The position numbers and the translations under genes were made by a program. A stretch of DNA of 64,000 bases from assembly GCA_902613475.1 (NCBI GenBank), contig CACMHG010000003.1, positions 25,229 to 89,228 on the forward strand. Direction: 5' to 3'. The notes below the pieces were generated by a model. The model saw nothing but the letters and a program-made list of their open reading frames with translations. It was not told the DNA's origin and made no database searches. This document shows positions 16,936 through 25,405 of this stretch, piece after piece. The DNA is from K189A clade bacterium (GTDB taxonomy: Bacteria > Pseudomonadota > Gammaproteobacteria > Pseudomonadales > Azotimanducaceae). Position 1 is the first letter of the stretch. Each line of letters opens with the position of its first letter.

Positions 16936-18834
16936 ATGGCTCCAACAGTTTCGGCCGGTCCTTGGATTGGTCCCCAACGCTTAACTATTCAAGATAACCC
17001 GTTTCTATCAAACAGCACGGTGCAAACGCTTTCGAATACACCTTTCGTGCAATTTAACGGGTCCGATTCTGATGGTAACGGCATTCCTGAAAATGCGCGT
17101 GCGGTAATAGGCAGGACTTTCTCAGAACTGGGGCCAAGCAGATGGGATCAGACGTACTCCCTGAGGCAGTTCGAAATAGGATTCACGCGTGATTTGACCG
17201 GTACGTGGAACTTGGATGGCTATGTGAATCACGGTGAGATCGAGATGGACTGGACCGCGACTCCGGCAATTATCCAAAGCAGATTTGCTCAGTCATTATT
17301 GCTCGATGTGAGCGATACGACCGGACAAACGTGCCTTGATCCAACCGACGGCTGCGTACCGGCAAATATCTATGGGCTTAACTCGATATCGCCCGCTGCC
17401 CTTGATTTCATCTCAACAGACGTTTTTGTGACAAATGAATCTAAAATCACGACCGCTAATCTCTTGCTCTCGGGTAATACCGCGGGGTTTTTTGAGATGC
17501 CTGGAGGGGTAGGGCCTGTCGGAGTGGCAGTTGGTCTAGAGTACATTAGCCGCAGTCAGGAAATAGTGACGGATGATAGAGCCCAGTCGGGAGAGCTTTT
17601 TTACTGGGGATTTTTCCCTGTCTCGGCTGACGTGACGACATCTAGACGGTCTGCGTTTTTCGAGCTGTTAGTGCCACTAGCAGAGGGCTTGCCATTACTG
17701 TCGTTTGCAGAGCTGGAATTGGCCGGTCGATACACGGATCACGAGACGATCGGCGGCGTAACGAGCTTTAAAACAGCGCTGTCTTGGTATCCTGTTGAAG
17801 ACGTTCAGGTTAGGGGCAGCTTCAACAAGGCCGTGAGGGCTCCAAGCATCAACGACTTATACATCGACTTCGGCGATCGCGCAGTTGTCAATGCCCCACA
17901 ATTCTCCGATCCGTGCTCCGCGATCGGTTTCGCAAACGCGAACCCTGATTACCTGGCCGAGCTGTGCGTTCTCACGGGTGTGCCCTTAGATCAGGTCGGA
18001 TCGGAATCTTTAAACGTAGGCCCTGATGGGGTGCCTGTATATTTCGGAGGCAACGCGAGCTTAGAGGAGGAAACAGGGAACACAATAAGCGTTGGAATAG
18101 TTTGGACGCCTTACAGCATTGACGGTCTATCGGCAAGCGTTGACTACTTCGATATAGAAATCGAAGACTACATAGGACAGCTGCCAGGTGGATTTAGTCA
18201 CGTAGAGAATTGTTTCTTCCCATCGGAAGACCGTGGGACCTATAACGCCTACTGCAATTCTGTCGAGAGAAACGATCAAGGCGTCCTTACTCAGATAAAC
18301 GCGGGCCGTCGAAATCTTGCAACACACTCGATTTCTGGGTTTGATTTCTCGATCAATAAAACCTCTGATTTCCTGGGAGGTTTTTTGGACGCGACTTACG
18401 TAGCGAGCATCGTCAATAGCAAGAAATATTCAGTAAATGGCTCAACTTTAGAGTCCGAGTGCGCTGGGAGGTTTAACAGCACACTCGGAGGACAGGCTTG
18501 TGCTAGACCAGTCACTGAACTAAAACACCGTGCCACGTTATTTTGGACGAGGGATGTCCTTTCCCTGCAATTGACATGGAGGCACCTCTCAGGAGTGGAC
18601 GATGGAGATGAGGACGTCCAATATTTGGTTGAACGAATACCGTCTTTCGATTATTTCGAGCTTGGGGCGACCTACGACTTCAGCTCGGGCATCACGCTTA
18701 TCGGCGGAATAAGGAACTTGCTCGATGAGGATCCACCGGTGCTCGGCGGTAATTCCTTTGAAGCCAACACGTACCCAAATCTTTACGACGTCTTCGGACG
18801 AACGTTTTATGGACGAGCGACGTATAAGTTTTGA
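16936..18834 (+). CDS. TonB-dependent receptor, beta-barrel part (frameshifted)
   Basis: The downstream part of the receptor, in the frame entered if one G of the G9 tract is removed. Open reading actually extends back to the tract; 16936 is merely the first ATG. The sequence has TonB-receptor barrel features: FEIGFTRDLTGTWNLDGYVN, PVEDVQVRGSFNKAVRAPSI (the conserved NxxxRxPS turn), GIVWTPYSIDGLSASVDYFD, IGGIRNLLDEDPP and the C-terminal TFYGRATYKF ending in Phe, the usual assembly signal. Cys pairs occur in extracellular loops. Without frame repair it lacks a signal peptide and plug and would not be exported. No other defects are seen, so the break looks recent or artefactual. Confidence 0.85.
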   Translation: MAPTVSAGPWIGPQRLTIQDNPFLSNSTVQTLSNTPFVQFNGSDSDGNGIPENARAVIGRTFSELGPSRWDQTYSLRQFEIGFTRDLTGTWNLDGYVNHGEIEMDWTATPAIIQSRFAQSLLLDVSDTTGQTCLDPTDGCVPANIYGLNSISPAALDFISTDVFVTNESKITTANLLLSGNTAGFFEMPGGVGPVGVAVGLEYISRSQEIVTDDRAQSGELFYWGFFPVSADVTTSRRSAFFELLVPLAEGLPLLSFAELELAGRYTDHETIGGVTSFKTALSWYPVEDVQVRGSFNKAVRAPSINDLYIDFGDRAVVNAPQFSDPCSAIGFANANPDYLAELCVLTGVPLDQVGSESLNVGPDGVPVYFGGNASLEEETGNTISVGIVWTPYSIDGLSASVDYFDIEIEDYIGQLPGGFSHVENCFFPSEDRGTYNAYCNSVERNDQGVLTQINAGRRNLATHSISGFDFSINKTSDFLGGFLDATYVASIVNSKKYSVNGSTLESECAGRFNSTLGGQACARPVTELKHRATLFWTRDVLSLQLTWRHLSGVDDGDEDVQYLVERIPSFDYFELGATYDFSSGITLIGGIRNLLDEDPPVLGGNSFEANTYPNLYDVFGRTFYGRATYKF

Positions 18835-18836
18835 AA

Positions 18837-19262
18837 ATGAAAAAAATCATCCACAGCCATTGGGTGTTGGCGATGATTCGCTACGCGATTGGTCTGATAT
18901 TTCTCTTTCTTGCGTCAAGTGTCTCAGCACAGCAAGTTCTGGCAACCAACGTTGGAATTATTTCTCCGGGAGGAGAACCGAGACAAATCGAGTGCTACTT
19001 AGTCGCGACTGGACCTCTGCGGTATCCGCCAAAAGCGAAAAGGTACAGATACGTTGGTCAAGTGATCGTAAAGTTCGGCATAAATTCTGACGGCAAAGTT
19101 GTAAACCCTTTTGTCGCTGAGAGCGAGCCCCCTGGTGTTTTCGAGCGTGCAGCGCTCATGCACATCAAAAGTTGGAGATATCAAGCGCCCACCTATCAGG
19201 GTCAACCTATTGCTGTCGATGAAGTAGCCGTCAGGCTTGTTTTTGACCCGCAACGTCGCTGA
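18837..19262 (+). CDS. Soluble periplasmic protein with TonB C-terminal domain
   Basis: A 141-residue protein beginning MKKIIHSHWVLAMIRYAIGL (after a shorter upstream TTG choice) with a cleavable-looking signal peptide ending SSVSAQQ. The rest follows the TonB C-terminal fold: YPPKAKRYRYVGQVIVKFGI, then NSDGKVVNPFVAESEPPGVF and ALMHIKSWRYQAPTYQGQPI, ending in a beta strand VAVRLVFDP. A classical TonB has an uncleaved anchor and a Pro-rich spacer; both are missing here. It starts two bases after the receptor stop, so they are likely one operon, and it may contact the receptor's TonB box or sequester it. That role is inference. Confidence 0.75.
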   Translation: MKKIIHSHWVLAMIRYAIGLIFLFLASSVSAQQVLATNVGIISPGGEPRQIECYLVATGPLRYPPKAKRYRYVGQVIVKFGINSDGKVVNPFVAESEPPGVFERAALMHIKSWRYQAPTYQGQPIAVDEVAVRLVFDPQRR

Positions 19263-19281
19263 TTGACAGGAGTGAGCAGCT

Positions 19282-21393
19282 ATTACGGTTAAGAGTCGAA
19301 TTATCGCGCTGGCTTTGATAGGAAACGCCGCGATCGCGCTTATCTTCTACATTTCGTCGGTATACCAGTCGCAAGAGCAGCAGAGCTATGCGATTGCCAA
19401 TAGCGCAAATATTTATCAACAGGCGTGGCGAACAGTACTCAACGACTCCTATAGTTCCTCAGTCGGTTTGTTTCACCCGCAAACCGGCGATGAAATGAAT
19501 TTGGCGATTTGGGAGAGCGGCCAAGAGGCGGACAACACCGATCACCCGAATGCTCAGCTGAATGCATTGCTCAAAGCAGGGCCAAATCAAAAATCCACAG
19601 GATTTTTGGATGAGTACTTTGCCGAAGCCTTGGAATGGGGCGATATCAGTTTTGTGATGGCCTTCGACGAAGCGGGGTACCGTGCCTATTGTGGCACTGC
19701 GTTTGAAGGTTACGGCATTGATCCCTGCGACGAGCAAGCACAGCCTGAGTTCGTCTCCCAAGCGACTGATCGCTATCGAGACAGCAAGAGTGGTTCAGGT
19801 CTTAGCCTGGGTACTAAGCGCGGCGTCGCGGCGATTCTGGCGACAGCTACTGATGAGACTCTGGGCTTTTATCACACCATGGCTGTCGACGTGATGAGTG
19901 ACCAGAAAAAGATTGGCACAGTTGTGATCGGCAAGAACTTAGCCGACGCGATAGAGATTTTTGAGTACGAATTCTTGGTCAAGGCGGTGCTTAACCGTGA
20001 CGAGATTGCCGTCGAGTTGAACGACTATTACCCCGCAGACGACTATGCAGAGCTGGGCAAGCTTACATCCTTCGTGTCCAATGTCGGAACCACGATTAGT
20101 GACGAACAAGACGAACTCGTGCGCGATGGCTTCTGGGGCTATCAAGATTCGGACTTGGGTGTAAGCGTGATCGCTGTACCGTTAAGTGACTTTTCAAAAG
20201 TCGATGAGTCGCGGCTCGTGGTCGTGAAAAACGAACGAGAGGCGATGGCCAAGGCAGCCGAGGCGGATTTCTACGCCACCCTGATTTTTCTTGCGGTTTA
20301 TACACTGATACTTGGAGCGGTGATCGCGATCACCAGCTACTCTTTCGGCGGCATCACCAAGGCAATAGAAGTACTAGCCTCGCTTACTCGGGGCGAGCTC
20401 GATGTGCAGATGCCAAGGCGCACATTTTTGAGTTCCGCCAAAGATGAGGTCAGCCGACTGACTGAGTCGCTAGAGACCTATCGCGGACATCTTAAAGAAA
20501 TTGCCAGAACCCGAGCCGAGCAGTCTGAAAAGCGCAAGCAAAGAGACGATGTGATCATTAATAAAATGTCGTCTTTGTCGAATCAGCTCGATGGCGATGC
20601 TAGGGCACTGTTGGAATCCGACATCGAAAAAATCAAAACCATGACCGACACCCAGGATTTCGAGAAAGCAGAGCAGGCTTCAACGGAAATCATGAAGATT
20701 GCGATCACGCGCATGTCTGATGAGGTGGTGGCGCTGATAGAGGCCCGAACCGGCGAAATCCAGAGCGCACTAAAGCGCAACGAAGAGTTGTTGCTGAATA
20801 TTCTGCCTGAATCCATTGCCGCTCGAAAATTGGCCAACGAAAAGGTTATTGCCGACTCCCACGAATGCTGCAGCGTTCTCTTTGGCGATATTGTTGGTTT
20901 CACGCCTCTATCCAAGGCCTTGGGGCCAGAGAAATTGGTAGAATTTTTAAATCAAATTTTCACTGCCTTTGACGACTACAGCGAAGAACTTGGTTTAGAA
21001 AAGATCAAGACCATTGGTGACAATTACATGGTGGCCTGTGGTGTCCCTAACGCTGACCCTGACCATGCGCTCAAAATCGCCGAAATGGGTTGCCGTATGA
21101 TGAACTACATGCAGGCACTGAAGCCCTTGGGCGGTGTTCAGCCGATGATGCGAATTGGCATCCATTCTGGTCCCTTAGTCGCGGGCGTTATTGGCAAGAA
21201 GAAATTTATCTATGACCTGTGGGGTGATGCGGTCAACACTGCAGCGCGAATGGAATCGCATGGGCTTCCCAACAAGATACATGTGTCAGCCGAGACCGCT
21301 GCGCTGATCGAAAACGACTTTAACCTGACCAAGCGTGGCCTCATAGACATCAAGGGTAAGGGGCAGATGGAGACCTATTTGCTCAGTGCCTAG
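19282..21393 (+). CDS. Membrane class III adenylate cyclase with sensor and HAMP
   Basis: A protein of about 703 residues. One N-terminal helix (IIALALIGNAAIALIFYISS), an extracytoplasmic sensor of about 300 residues, a second helix (LIFLAVYTLILGAVIAITSY), a HAMP segment, a coiled coil, and a class III cyclase domain. Catalytic features are complete: FGDIVGFT (metal Asp, about 536), EKIKTIGDNYMV (adenine-specifying Lys and second metal Asp), YDLWGDAVNTAARMES (Asp for adenine, Asn and Arg for the transition state). It should make cAMP. The first ATG is absent. ATT at 19282 has AGGAG nine bases upstream and keeps the whole first helix; TTG at 19315 would cut into it. It follows the TonB-like gene by 19 bases. 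Confidence 0.88.
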   Translation: MTVKSRIIALALIGNAAIALIFYISSVYQSQEQQSYAIANSANIYQQAWRTVLNDSYSSSVGLFHPQTGDEMNLAIWESGQEADNTDHPNAQLNALLKAGPNQKSTGFLDEYFAEALEWGDISFVMAFDEAGYRAYCGTAFEGYGIDPCDEQAQPEFVSQATDRYRDSKSGSGLSLGTKRGVAAILATATDETLGFYHTMAVDVMSDQKKIGTVVIGKNLADAIEIFEYEFLVKAVLNRDEIAVELNDYYPADDYAELGKLTSFVSNVGTTISDEQDELVRDGFWGYQDSDLGVSVIAVPLSDFSKVDESRLVVVKNEREAMAKAAEADFYATLIFLAVYTLILGAVIAITSYSFGGITKAIEVLASLTRGELDVQMPRRTFLSSAKDEVSRLTESLETYRGHLKEIARTRAEQSEKRKQRDDVIINKMSSLSNQLDGDARALLESDIEKIKTMTDTQDFEKAEQASTEIMKIAITRMSDEVVALIEARTGEIQSALKRNEELLLNILPESIAARKLANEKVIADSHECCSVLFGDIVGFTPLSKALGPEKLVEFLNQIFTAFDDYSEELGLEKIKTIGDNYMVACGVPNADPDHALKIAEMGCRMMNYMQALKPLGGVQPMMRIGIHSGPLVAGVIGKKKFIYDLWGDAVNTAARMESHGLPNKIHVSAETAALIENDFNLTKRGLIDIKGKGQMETYLLSA

Positions 21394-21416
21394 GAATAGG
21401 CGCGGTTATTCTAGGC
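21388..21416. terminator. Stem-loop at the end of the adenylate cyclase gene
   Basis: GCCTAG-G-AATA (21388-21398) can pair with TATT-CTAGGC (21407-21416) with one bulged G, giving ten pairs; the left arm includes the stop codon. There is no clear T run on either strand, so termination is possible but not assured. It separates the cyclase from the convergent tRNA. Confidence 0.35.
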
Positions 21417-21455
21417 TATCTGCTTGGCCTGCAGGGAATTGACGCGCTGAATAAA

Positions 21456-21778
21456 TGGTAGCCCCGACAGGAGTCGAACCTGTATCTATCGCTTCATACC
21501 CGCTACTGCTTTCGCAGCCGCCCGAGGGCGTTTGTGGTCTGGACTTTCTCTTAGCCGTGGCCCAGTTGACACCAGGCGGTAGGCTGCATCCGTTAAGTCT
21601 CTACACCTTCCGACACCTAACCACAGTGTTGGCTTGGCTCGGGATTGCCATGCTCGCTAACGAGTAGCCTCGATACGAGTGCAGGTTTCCCCGAATTTGA
21701 ATGCTTCTCATCGATCGTTTCCAAACCGATGACCCAATATTTAGGAGGCGATCGTTCTATCCATTGAACTACGGAGCC
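21456..21778 (-). tRNA. tRNA-Arg (anticodon CCU), interrupted by a group I intron
   Basis: The 5' exon is 21743-21778 (36 bases, from GGCTCCG through the D-arm to CTCCT) and the 3' exon is 21456-21494 (AAGCGAT... to CCA). Joined, they give a 75-base tRNA. The acceptor GGCTCCG/CGGGGCT pairs with two G-U pairs, the anticodon stem ATCGC/GCGAT encloses loop CTCCTAA, the T-arm is ACAGG-TTCGACT-CCTGT, and CCA is encoded. The anticodon CCU reads AGG codons. The 248-base intron lies directly after the third anticodon base. The tRNA works only if the intron is removed. Confidence 0.95.
21495..21742 (-). ncRNA. Group I self-splicing intron (IC3-like) in tRNA-Arg(CCU)
   Basis: A 248-base intron. Its core can be read on the minus strand. 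A guide GGG pairs with exon CCU, giving the required U-G at the 5' splice site. P2 is TCATCG/CGATGA. P3 is GCATTC/GGATGC (six pairs with one U-G). P4 is TTCGGG/CCCGAG. P7 is GACTT/AAGTC, which forms the guanosine site. P9 hairpins are CGCCC/GGGCG and GCTGC-GAAA-GCAG, and the last base is the expected terminal G. Blocks TCAAATTCGG (21691-21700) and GGTGTAGAGACT (within 21590-21607) match my memory of the Azoarcus tRNA-Ile intron. No endonuclease gene is inside. Confidence 0.93.
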
Positions 21779-21842
21779 TAAAACGTTTTTCGGCGGCACA
21801 ATTGTAACAAGATGTCTCACTGGCAAATAGCTTCGCCGTCAC

Positions 21843-22493
21843 TTAATCAGACCATCGATCAAAACGCAGGATTTCGTCTAAGGGCTTGCGCGTGACCGGG
21901 CCAAATTTACCCAGCGGGTAGCCCACGGGAATCAGCGCATAGGCAGCCATGGTCTCCGGCAAGTGCAGGACTTCGGCAACGGCTTTGCGATCATTTAGCG
22001 CCAAGGTTGTGGGTGCTGCACCAAGTTCCAGGGCTCTTGCGGCCAGCAGCAAATTCTGGATGCCCGGCCATATGGAGCCATTGCCTCGGGCAATCATATC
22101 GTTGCTGGCTGGTGCGCCGAATTCCATGCACGCGATGATAAGCGCTGGAATCTCGTGCATATGTTCTTTTTGCCATACCACTGCGTCGACCATGCGCTGG
22201 CGCTTATCGCTGCTTTGATGGGAAAGGCTGCCCGGTTTGTCAATCAGCGGTGCCAGATAGGTTTCAACACCCTGACGGTTCAAATCGGCCAAGCGCCGCC
22301 TCACCTCAGGGTCGGTGACGACAATCCAGCGCGCCCCCTGGGTGTTAGAACCTGAAGGCGCTTGGTTAGCCGCGCTGACTAGCTCGCGCAGCAAGTCTTC
22401 GGATACCGCTCGGCTATCCAGTCGCCGCATGGCTCGGCAGTTATACATAGTGTCGAAGACACCCATTTGGTTTTGTGTGGCGCTTTGTGACAT
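21843..22493 (-). CDS. Nitroreductase-family flavoprotein
   Basis: A 216-residue FMN enzyme of the nitroreductase family. Marks include the N-terminal CRAMRRLDSRAVSEDLLREL with the FMN-phosphate arginines, the AANQAPSGSNTQGARWIVV segment, and the later GSIWPGIQNLLLAARALELG and YALIPVGYPLGK. Such enzymes reduce nitro, quinone or other acceptors with NAD(P)H; the true substrate is unknown. It lies 34 bases downstream of aroA on the same strand and is probably co-transcribed with it. Length is normal. Confidence 0.88.
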   Translation of the reverse strand: MSQSATQNQMGVFDTMYNCRAMRRLDSRAVSEDLLRELVSAANQAPSGSNTQGARWIVVTDPEVRRRLADLNRQGVETYLAPLIDKPGSLSHQSSDKRQRMVDAVVWQKEHMHEIPALIIACMEFGAPASNDMIARGNGSIWPGIQNLLLAARALELGAAPTTLALNDRKAVAEVLHLPETMAAYALIPVGYPLGKFGPVTRKPLDEILRFDRWSD

Positions 22494-22527
22494 GAAGGTC
22501 CCTCCCCAGGTACGGTTGTTTTGTGGC

Positions 22528-23820
22528 TTACGATTGAAGACGCTCGTAGTCGTCCCAAAATGCAGGATAAGTTTTATTGACCACGGCCTTATCGTCGATG
22601 GTTAAGGTGCCGTGGGCGCTCGCCAGAGTAGCGAAAGCCATCGCCATGCGGTGATCGTGGTAGGTATTAAGTGTATGGATCTCGGGTTCAAGTTTACCCA
22701 GCGGAGATACCACGATGCTGTCGTGGGTAGTACTCAACTCGATACCCATGGCCCTCATCTCCGTCGCGGGACACTCCAATCGATCGCACTCCTTGTAGTG
22801 TAGCGACTGCAGTCCGGTGATCTCAATCGGCTCTGCCAACAAGGGCGACATGGCGATTAACGTCAGCGCAACATCCGGCATTTCTTGCATGTCAATTCGG
22901 CGCAGAGGTAGAAGCTGCTTGGGGCCGGTGATGCGGGTCTGAGCCTGTCTTTCGACGGTTGCGCCCAGCGATTCCATCACGTCGCAAAAAAGGTAATCAC
23001 CCTGCACCGTGGTCTCGTCCAAGTTGGTAAGTGTAACCCTGCCAGCAAGAAGCGTCGCAAGCGCTAAGAAATAGCTCGCCGCCGAGGCGTCTCCTTCAAT
23101 GAAAAATTCGCCCGGCTGGTAGTCTGCCGCTGGCAGACTTAAGACCGTGTCATCAACCCACTTACCGACAACTGACCGCTTACCCATCTCATTCAGCGTG
23201 ATGTCGATGTATGGTCGAGAGACAAGGTCTCCATGGATGTGAATTCCTTGGGTAGGCAGTGCCTTGCGGCGCGCCAGTATCGGGGCTATCACAGTCAGTG
23301 CGGTGATGTACTGGCTCGATAAAGATCCATCGATATGCAAGGGGCCGTTGCTGGTTAGTCCGCCATGAATCACAGCTGGCAAGGTACCGGCGTCACTGGT
23401 TACGTCGCAACCGTTGTCGCGAAGCACCTCAAACAAGGGTGCATTAGTTCGTACTCGTAGGGATTCGTGACCGTCGATGCGCGTGCTGCCATTGCGTAAA
23501 GCGGCCAGCGCGATCAGCAGACGCGTCGATGCACCGCTCATGCGACAATTGAGCTCGACGTGGCCTGAGCCAAAGTCCATGGGGCCCGTAATACGGGTTC
23601 CTGAAGTGTCTTCATCTATGGCTACACCGAGGGCTCGCAGGCAGTCGATCATGGCGTCGGTATCATCGCACTTCGGGATGCCAGTGATATGGCTCGTGCC
23701 TTCCACCAAGGCGGCGATGGCGAGCTGGCGCAGCGCTATTGATTTACTGCCCGGTAGAGTGACCGTGGCCTCGAACCCAGGGGACAACTTGGGGATCAAA
23801 AAAGTGCTGTCGGGTATCAT
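22528..23820 (-). CDS. aroA: 3-phosphoshikimate 1-carboxyvinyltransferase (EPSP synthase)
   Basis: A 430-residue protein of the EPSP synthase family, the sixth step of the shikimate pathway, joining shikimate 3-phosphate with phosphoenolpyruvate. Key residues seen: LPGSKSIALRQLAIAALVEG (PEP-binding Lys), MPDVALTL (catalytic Asp), YKECDRLECPATEMRAMGIE (Glu), YHDHRMAMAFA (His-Arg) and VVNKTYPAFWDDYERL (Lys). The usual GN(A/S)GT motif is CRMSGASTRLL here, so it is a divergent member. It is not next to cmk or rpsA as in many gammaproteobacteria. A second AroA elsewhere in the genome cannot be excluded. Confidence 0.85.
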   Translation of the reverse strand: MIPDSTFLIPKLSPGFEATVTLPGSKSIALRQLAIAALVEGTSHITGIPKCDDTDAMIDCLRALGVAIDEDTSGTRITGPMDFGSGHVELNCRMSGASTRLLIALAALRNGSTRIDGHESLRVRTNAPLFEVLRDNGCDVTSDAGTLPAVIHGGLTSNGPLHIDGSLSSQYITALTVIAPILARRKALPTQGIHIHGDLVSRPYIDITLNEMGKRSVVGKWVDDTVLSLPAADYQPGEFFIEGDASAASYFLALATLLAGRVTLTNLDETTVQGDYLFCDVMESLGATVERQAQTRITGPKQLLPLRRIDMQEMPDVALTLIAMSPLLAEPIEITGLQSLHYKECDRLECPATEMRAMGIELSTTHDSIVVSPLGKLEPEIHTLNTYHDHRMAMAFATLASAHGTLTIDDKAVVNKTYPAFWDDYERLQS

Positions 23821-23911
23821 GGGTCATCTGGAAATTTGTGAGAGCTGCCACTTTAACCTAGGGCTCGCAGGTTTGCAGACCTTGAAGTAGGCAAGAGCAG
23901 GGGAGCAGGGG

Positions 23912-25405
23912 ATGAGCAATTTTTTTGCGCAACTAGAGGCCGGTTTTGAGGCGAGCGCTGACCAGCTAGCGCTGATCCTTTCAGGTCAAAACGACTGGAC
24001 CTACGCGGCGTTACTGCAGCAGATCAATAGAGCCGCCGCGCAGCTGGTGGCTTTCGGTGTGAACCCCGGTGATCGAGTGCTTGTGCAGGTGCCTAAGTCC
24101 CCAGAGAACTTGGCCCTTTACCTTGCATGTTTGAAACTTGGGCTGGTGTATGTGCCTTTAAATACTGGGTATACCGCTGCAGAGCTAGATTACTTTGTCA
24201 GCGATGCCGAACCGGTTCTGTACGTGGGTAAGCAACAACGCAGCGACGTAGTAAGCGCGACGCTGCAGCCGCGGGATGCCCAACGTTTACTGGTTTTTAG
24301 CAATGGTGAAGGCTCGGAAATTGACGCCGTTGTGTCGCCGACGGTGACTCGAAGCACAGATGACTTGGCGGCCATTCTCTATACCTCTGGTACTACGGGC
24401 CGCTCCAAGGGTGCCATGCTCAGCCACGGCAATCTTGCCTCCAATGCCCATGCATTAAGCAAGGAGTGGGGCTGGCAGCCATCTGATGTTTTGCTCAACG
24501 CGTTGCCGATCTTTCACGTGCACGGCTTATTCATCGCCAGCCACTGCGCTCTGCTTAATGCCACGCCTATGATCTTTCTCGAAAAGTTCGACGCCGGTGA
24601 CGTGATGGCGCGATTACCGGACGCCACGGTGATGATGGGTGTGCCGACGTTTTATACCCGCCTGCTCGATCAGTCCGAGCTGACACCGGCGAGTGTTGCC
24701 CATATGCGCGTGTTCATTTGTGGTTCTGCGCCGCTGACCGAGCAGACCTTTAGTGAATGGGAGCAGCGGACGGGTCATCGTATTTTGGAACGCTATGGCA
24801 TGAGCGAAACCATCATTAACACCAGTAATCCACTGCAAGGTGAGCGCGTTGCCGGCACCGTTGGATTCGCGCTACCCGGCCAACAGGTGCGAGTTGCCAG
24901 CGAGGATGGTGTCGTCGTGCCGGCGGGTGAGGTTGGCATGATCGAAGTGGCGGGTCCGAATGTGTTTCAGGGGTACTGGCGCATGCCGGAAAAAACTGCT
25001 GAAGAAGTTCGCCCTGACGGTTTTTTTATCACCGGTGACTTGGGCGTGCAGGCTGCGGATGGGCGTCTTAGCATCGTTGGGCGATCAAAAGATCTGGTGA
25101 TATCTGGCGGCTACAATGTGTATCCCAAGGAAGTTGAGGTGGTGCTAGATGAGATGCCTCAGGTGGCAGAATCTGCGGTGATCGGCGTGCCTCATCCCGA
25201 CTTCGGCGAAGCGGTAGTCGCGGTGGTCGTGCCTGCGGGTGACGAGGTCACGCAAGCAGACGTAGACGCAGCCCTCGGCGATCAGCTCGCGCGATTTAAG
25301 CAGCCAAAGCGAGTGTTAAATGTTGCCGAGCTGCCGCGCAATACCATGGGTAAGGTGCAGAAAAATCTGCTGCGCGATCAGCACGGTGATTTATTTGCTT
25401 CCTAG
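23912..25405 (+). CDS. matB: Malonyl-CoA synthetase (MatB-type acyl-adenylating enzyme)
   Basis: A 497-residue ANL-superfamily ligase. The AMP-binding loop is YTSGTTGRSKGAMLSHGNL. The following LLNALPIFHVHGLFIASHCALL, FLEKFDAGDVMARLPDATVMMGVPTFYTRLL is characteristic of MatB enzymes that make malonyl-CoA from malonate, ATP and CoA. ILERYGMSETI and the hinge VGRSKDLVISGGYNVYPKEVE are present, and NTMGKVQKNLLR carries the catalytic Lys. Malonyl-CoA could feed fatty-acid or polyketide synthesis; no malonate decarboxylase genes are nearby. The stop overlaps that of the convergent acyl-CoA ligase (shared CTAG). Confidence 0.85.
   Translation: MSNFFAQLEAGFEASADQLALILSGQNDWTYAALLQQINRAAAQLVAFGVNPGDRVLVQVPKSPENLALYLACLKLGLVYVPLNTGYTAAELDYFVSDAEPVLYVGKQQRSDVVSATLQPRDAQRLLVFSNGEGSEIDAVVSPTVTRSTDDLAAILYTSGTTGRSKGAMLSHGNLASNAHALSKEWGWQPSDVLLNALPIFHVHGLFIASHCALLNATPMIFLEKFDAGDVMARLPDATVMMGVPTFYTRLLDQSELTPASVAHMRVFICGSAPLTEQTFSEWEQRTGHRILERYGMSETIINTSNPLQGERVAGTVGFALPGQQVRVASEDGVVVPAGEVGMIEVAGPNVFQGYWRMPEKTAEEVRPDGFFITGDLGVQAADGRLSIVGRSKDLVISGGYNVYPKEVEVVLDEMPQVAESAVIGVPHPDFGEAVVAVVVPAGDEVTQADVDAALGDQLARFKQPKRVLNVAELPRNTMGKVQKNLLRDQHGDLFAS

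Noticed and set aside
21455..21667. Open frame beginning MVAPTGVEPVSIAS
   Set aside because: It reads through the antisense of the second tRNA-Arg and its group I intron; same artefact as above.
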